DNA of 64,000 nt from Aporophyla lueneburgensis (Eukaryota > Arthropoda > Insecta > Lepidoptera > Noctuidae). A program made the position numbers and the translations under genes. The stretch is from contig OW028761.1 in NCBI GenBank assembly GCA_932294355.1, positions 124,001 through 188,000 of the forward strand. The letters run 5' to 3'. The notes under the pieces are model-generated. The model was not told the origin of the DNA. It did not search any database and worked only from the letters and a program-made list of their open reading frames with translations. Positions 60,138-64,000 of this stretch are shown piece after piece (within the stretch, counting starts at the first letter, position 1; every line of letters begins with the position of its first letter).

Positions 60138-61070
60138 GTAAGGTTAACTTTCAAGTACTGTCTATACCGTGTGGTGCCGGACGTAAACAATAGCACCATT
60201 CCATTTCTTCCCGTGGGTGTCGTAAAAGGCGACTAAGGGACTTACTAGAGAATGGGCAGCAGCGTTCTCTATGCATTTTACCACCATACTGCGATCGCCA
60301 CCCCGCCTTCCAAACGTGGCGATTATGGCAAACTACCCCCAACAGCAGTGGACGTCTTTCGTCAGAAATGATGATGATGATGATTGTCTATACATACTTA
60401 TCTATAAATGATGATGATGATGATTGTCTATACATACTTATCTATAAATGATGATGATGATGATTGTCTATACATACTTATCTATAAATGATGATGATGA
60501 TGATTGTCTATACATACTTATCTATAAATGATGATGATGATGATTGTCTATACATACTTATCTATAAATTAATTCAGGCCTTCTTGCCATGGGGGTCGGC
60601 AGAAACTAAAAAGAACGCCATTTGCTACTAAACTCACTTTTAAGAGGCCCTGTGCGTCTCATACCTATAGTTAACGCGAACATGATTAAAAAGCTTGTTA
60701 CTTCATTCAACGCAATGCAAGCGAGTGAGAACGCAATAACTTCGAAACGAAAATTGGCGCGCGTTGGTTACACAAAACTTTTTCCAGGAAATATACAATA
60801 TGTGTCTTTTTAAAAAAGTCGTACAATATTTTGAGATATTTTTTGTCATTTAGAATCTCCATTATATGTGCGAGGTTTCTTTGATATGTTTTCTTTACTT
60901 TTTAAATGTATGAGTACATTATTAACGCGACTAACATACCAACGAGGCAGTTGGTCCATTCGTTGCGTTCATAAAAATGAATTTCGCGCGTTATCCTGGC
61001 ACCTAAAGGATTTCAAAATATAATATCTTTCTAAATTTTTCTTAAAAACGTTTTTACCTTCTTTTTTCAG
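60138..61070 (+). other. Intron 5: RTE-like tail, TGA-rich tandem repeat, repeat R-A
   Basis: 60196-60380 carries the GTCGTAAAAGGCGACTAAGG repeat ending in (GAT)n. 60368-60570 is five tandem copies of a ~41-bp unit (AATGATGATGATGATGAT then TGTCTATACATACTTATCTA). 60575-60960 is repeat R-A copy 2. All are non-coding. Confidence 0.7.
60368..60570 (+). repeat. 41-bp tandem repeat, five copies
   Basis: Five nearly identical units combining a (GAT)n tract with TGTCTATACATACTTATCTA. The unit arose by expansion of a repeat tail plus its flank. Confidence 0.85.
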
Positions 61071-61208
61071 AAAATCAACCAGGTGCAGAGATCGTTACTG
61101 AAGAAAAAGATGCAAGCGAAAATGAAACAAAGCCAGATATACCAAAAAATAATGTAAAAAATAGAATGAATATAAATAAGCAGAAAATAACGAAAAATAA
61201 AGAACAAA
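61071..61208 (+). CDS. ZAD zinc-finger gene, exon 6
   Basis: 138-nt phase 1-1 exon, acceptor CTTTTTTCAG, donor AAA|GTAAGT. Encodes 46 residues, first acidic (GAEIVTEEKDASENETKPD), then Lys/Asn-rich (KNRMNINKQKITKNKEQ), which looks like a linker with a nuclear-localisation-like basic part. No C2H2 finger follows in this window, so the DNA-binding exons should be to the right of 64000. Confidence 0.7.
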
Positions 61209-61299
61209 GTAAGTTTAAATATTTCCCCAAGGCTTTCTGTTTTTCATTAAGTAATTCTGTTAATAGGTTCACTGTTCCGTGTGCCAGGCGTAAACAGTA

Positions 61300-61515
61300 A
61301 CACCATCACAATTCTTCCCGTGGGTGCTATAAGAGGCGACTAAGGGACTTACTAGAAAATAGGCAGCAGCATTCTCTACGCAATTGACCACTATACTGCG
61401 ATCGCCAACCCGTCTGCCAAGCGTGGCGATTATGGCAAACCCCCCAAACATTAAATGGAGGAGGCCCATGTCCAGCAGTGGACGTCTTTCGGTTGAAATG
61501 ATGATGATGATTGTT
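61300..61515 (+). repeat. Dispersed repeat with (GAT)n tail, fourth copy
   Basis: GTGGGTGCTATAAGAGGCGA ... CATGTCCAGCAGTGGACGTC, then TTGAAATGATGATGATGAT. Matches 21195, 23695 and 60196. Confidence 0.7.
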
Positions 61516-61539
61516 TAGACATACATACATCTATAAATA

Positions 61540-61860
61540 ACCTCACCACTTCCCATGAGGGTTGACAGGAAGTACAGAACGACATCTTCTACGATACTCA
61601 TTTTAAGAGCGCCCTTCCCGGTCCGTCTATCGTCAAAGTGATCATGATTGAAAAGCTTGTTGTTTCATCCGACGCGCAAGCGAGTGAGAACGCGATAACA
61701 TCGAACGGAAATTGCGCGGAGATTTCACGAAACTTGTTCCAAGAAATGTATACGTGTTTTTGAAAAAGTTTTACACGCATTTGGAAAAATATAGAATTGG
61801 TCTTTTAAAATCTCCATTAAATGTGCGAGGTTTCTTTCAAGATGTATTTTTTTTTTTCAA
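61540..61860 (+). repeat. Dispersed repeat family R-A, copy 3
   Basis: CCCATGAGGGTTGACAGGAA, CTACGATACTCATTTTAAGA, CGCAAGCGAGTGAGAACGCG, AATCTCCATTAAATGTGCGA, in the same order as at 31940 and 60575. Confidence 0.7.
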
Positions 61861-61867
61861 TGTATGA

Positions 61868-61990
61868 GTATGTACACACGGCTACATATCAAGCTATATA
61901 ATTCCAGTTTAAGCTGACCTCTCCTTATACCGAAATCCCATACAATGTGAGATCAGTTTATACTGGAAATGCATAGCTTGTAACCGTGTT
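61868..61990. repeat. Small palindromic MITE-like repeat, copy 2
   Basis: GGCTACATATCAAGCTATAT ... ACTGGAAATGCATAGCTTGT; inverted-repeat structure as in the copy at 25566. Confidence 0.6.
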
Positions 61991-62090
61991 TACATTACGA
62001 ACTCGACCAATAGACCAACTATTTCGTTGGTCTATTGTGTCAAAAATATGAATTTCGCGCATTATCCTTGCTCTTCCAACTTAAGGAATC

Positions 62091-62125
62091 TATACTAATA
62101 TTATAAAGCTGAACTACTTAGTTAG
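62091..62125 (+). mobile_element. Helitron-like 5' end fragment
   Basis: TCTATACTAATATTATAAAG followed by CTGAACTACTTAG: the 8120-family start, truncated after about 35 bp. Confidence 0.55.
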
Positions 62126-62754
62126 GGAGGTGGCGAGCATTTCGGTATATGATTTGCACACGTTTCACGTCGAGGTGGATTGCAGTTTAAATCATTACGA
62201 ATCGGTTTGGTCCAATCAATTAAGGTCCTATGTCGCTGCGTTTTCGCGTTACAGCGGATTGAAGTAGCTTAAAAAAATCGGGGTGTTAAATCATTTGCAC
62301 ATGTATGCCTCTGGAGTTTATGGTCACAATCATCTTGGAAACGAAGAAAATCGAAGAGGCAGACATTCAGGACTCTGCATTATCATGCGACGGAGTTGTA
62401 AAAATGTTAAAAAAAAAGATCTACTAAGTCATTTGCACGCGGTTCTCATTGCACCCATTCGATTCACTGTGACTCTGTGGATTCGAAAAAACACGTGTAA
62501 GACACTTTGCTTACTGATTTTCAGCTATATAACTGTTTGAAATTCACGGAATCAAGGGACAGCGGGTATTGCATGGGATTATTGTTATTCTTTATAGTTT
62601 TATTTTTATAATTTTGTTTAATATTATCCTCTAAACTCACGGTAACGATTAAACTTCTGGAGCTGAAATCTATGCAATCACATTTTTCCTCAATGCCAAC
62701 CAGAAACGAAATGCGCTTGGACCTTTAATTAGAAAGTATTTTTTTTAAATTCCA
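62126..62754. other. Intronic interval, no gene seen
   Basis: Small ORFs (for example 62283-62540) lack any domain or splice context. Confidence 0.35.
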
Positions 62755-62975
62755 TGTGTTCGCTGCCAGGCCAGGCCCCTACCATAGGATTTTAATAGCG
62801 CAGTGGAAGGTATGATGGAAGTTATGGTGGGCCCTGGGTCAAGAGTGGCGTAGCGAACTTGTCCGCCGTGCGCGGAGCTTAACACTATAATATTCAAATA
62901 ACTCACCTGGTTGAAGAAACTGGTTCTGGAGCCTACCTGGCTTTATGTATGTAAGTGAGTGTATATTGTATTGTG
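62755..62975 (-). repeat. Dispersed repeat family R-B, copy 2 (inverted)
   Basis: Complement of the order seen at 32744-33010: TGTTCGCTGCCAGGCCAGG, GTCCGCCGTGCGCGGAGC, TTATGTATGTAAGTGAGTGT. Confidence 0.6.
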
Positions 62976-64000
62976 TAGTGACGTTATAAATGGGTTTTCC
63001 AGGATACAGGCCGCAAAAATCCGCCAGATGTTTTCATGGCACGCGGTCTTCAATGGTATCACTAACACATCAAATTACTTCAAATTCAACAAACTTAACC
63101 CGTATTATTTCGTCAACTGGGGTTATTTAAACAAACAAACAATTGGATCACGACTAATTGTCACAAACGGATCGATTTAAAGGGATTAATTTACAACAGG
63201 GTCGCACAACCAAATTGGACCGATTTCATCCCCAGATCAAAACCCAAGTGTCAAGTCAAAACTGACAAGTGACAGTTGTCAATTCGTTACGTACGTTTAG
63301 AAACGTAGGCGCATAGAGTAATCAATTCGAACGCGACGGAACACCATGCTTGAATGTAATCTGAATAGGATTAGGATCTGGATAGGAACAGTCTTTAACT
63401 TTTTTTAATCACGTTTTATTTGTGTAAAATACGTAGATTTTGAACCAAGACTCCGTTTATTTTTTATTTTTTTTTGCAATGAAAAAAAAAACGGTAATAT
63501 TTAGCAAGCGTCGTCATCGCTGGTATCCGAGAAACCTTGACGTCATCATCATCCATGTCAGCGCTCTCATCCATGAGAGAGAGGAAAAGCGTGCAAAATA
63601 AAAGGGGAGGCTGTATACAGAAATACGCTCTATACATTTAATTTCACAATACGGAAAAGGTCGGAACTGAGTTATACGGTTCTCACTCATATTCCCAAAT
63701 AAAAGAGAGACACCACGAAAGGAATTATGGGGATATTTTATACCTGCTTGGTTTAGTGCGAGCGTCAAATTGAAAAAAAAAAACCTAATGGTCTGCCTTT
63801 GGAATATCAGAGGCCTGAACGTCTGTCTCATCGATTTTCTTGGTTTTCATAAGGAATTCAAACATCAGTCCAAGCGGCAGACGTGTGCGCATAATATAGC
63901 ACACCTTTTTTTCTTACATTTTTGGAGCACTGTCAATAGATAACGCAGAGGCAACATGTTGGCAGACTATTTTTCCGTGGTTCTTCTCATTGTTTTTAAT
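62976..64000. other. Intronic or flanking sequence, unresolved
   Basis: No exon with both splice sites and a convincing frame was found. An antisense acidic reading (MDESADMDDDD, near 63575-63530) resembles a transposase or ZAD-linker tail but has no support around it. AT-rich otherwise. Confidence 0.3.

Noticed and set aside
60368..60570. CRISPR-like array (regular repeats)
   Set aside because: Units are contiguous without variable spacers; it is a plain tandem repeat in a eukaryotic intron.
62283..62540. 85-codon ORF as a possible exon
   Set aside because: No flanking splice sites in a consistent phase and no domain.
63514..63831. 105-codon minus-strand ORF
   Set aside because: Composition is not protein-like and no homology is recognised; only a short acidic reading in another frame is notable.

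Overview
The window is eukaryotic, AT-rich, transposon-dense DNA with spliceosomal introns. The families present (many short Helitron-like elements with TC...CTAG ends, a cecropia-type mariner, BEL and short-LTR Gypsy elements, RTE/R1/Jockey-group LINEs) point to a lepidopteran insect; this is an inference from repeat types, since no taxonomic marker gene is present. I see no CRISPR array, operon, rRNA or intact tRNA gene.

The one clear host gene runs left to right from 18007 past the right edge. It encodes a ZAD-type zinc-finger protein. I can place six exons (18007-18147, 23496-23628, 24750-24815, 28173-28229, 60081-60137, 61071-61208). The first two build the ZAD (four-Cys) domain; the later ones are short, acidic, symmetric phase 1-1 exons. 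Two of these 57-nt exons are duplicates of each other, now 32 kb apart. The C2H2 fingers are expected beyond 64000. Almost everything else is mobile DNA lying upstream of, or in the introns of, this gene.

Layout. 1-1740: 5' end of a minus-strand Jockey-type LINE (ORF1 intact, ORF2 broken). 2090-2660: promoter-like sequence plus a 29-bp minisatellite. 2750-3836: two head-to-head 3' ends of an R1-clade LINE. 5150-6180: ~160-bp tandem array with an R1-type 3' end inserted in it. 6690-7417: LINE relic. 7902-13518: a 5.6-kb TA-flanked IS630/Tc1-like transposon with an intron-containing transposase, itself invaded by two Helitrons and by a 2.64-kb THAP/P-superfamily element with a perfect 8-bp target duplication. 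13980-14410: hAT MITE. 14985-15900: Helitrons. 16189-17853: a second degenerate IS630-like element just upstream of the ZAD gene. 19500-20950: foldback DNA invaded by GC-rich and R1-type sequences. 22341-31108: an inverted pair of a ~660-bp element enclosing exons 2-4, with a cecropia-type mariner, foldbacks and a LINE relic.

The 32-kb fourth intron holds two nested stacks. Stack 1 (34749-48799) is a minus-strand Gypsy element with 109-bp LTRs and ATAG duplications; a full-length LINE (34898-42789, 11-bp duplication) is inserted near its 3' end, and that LINE carries a 2.68-kb DD41D-spaced mariner-like element in ORF1 and a 557-bp pogo-like element in ORF2, both with TA duplications. Stack 2 (48991-59745) is a plus-strand BEL/Pao element with identical 235-bp LTRs whose single Gag-Pol frame is interrupted only by a short-LTR Gypsy (Mag-like) element (51118-55333) with CATT duplications. 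Insertion order can be read directly from these boundaries. Upstream of gag in the stack-1 Gypsy is a small reading frame with an N-myristoylation-like start and a hydrophobic segment, the least expected coding signal in the window.
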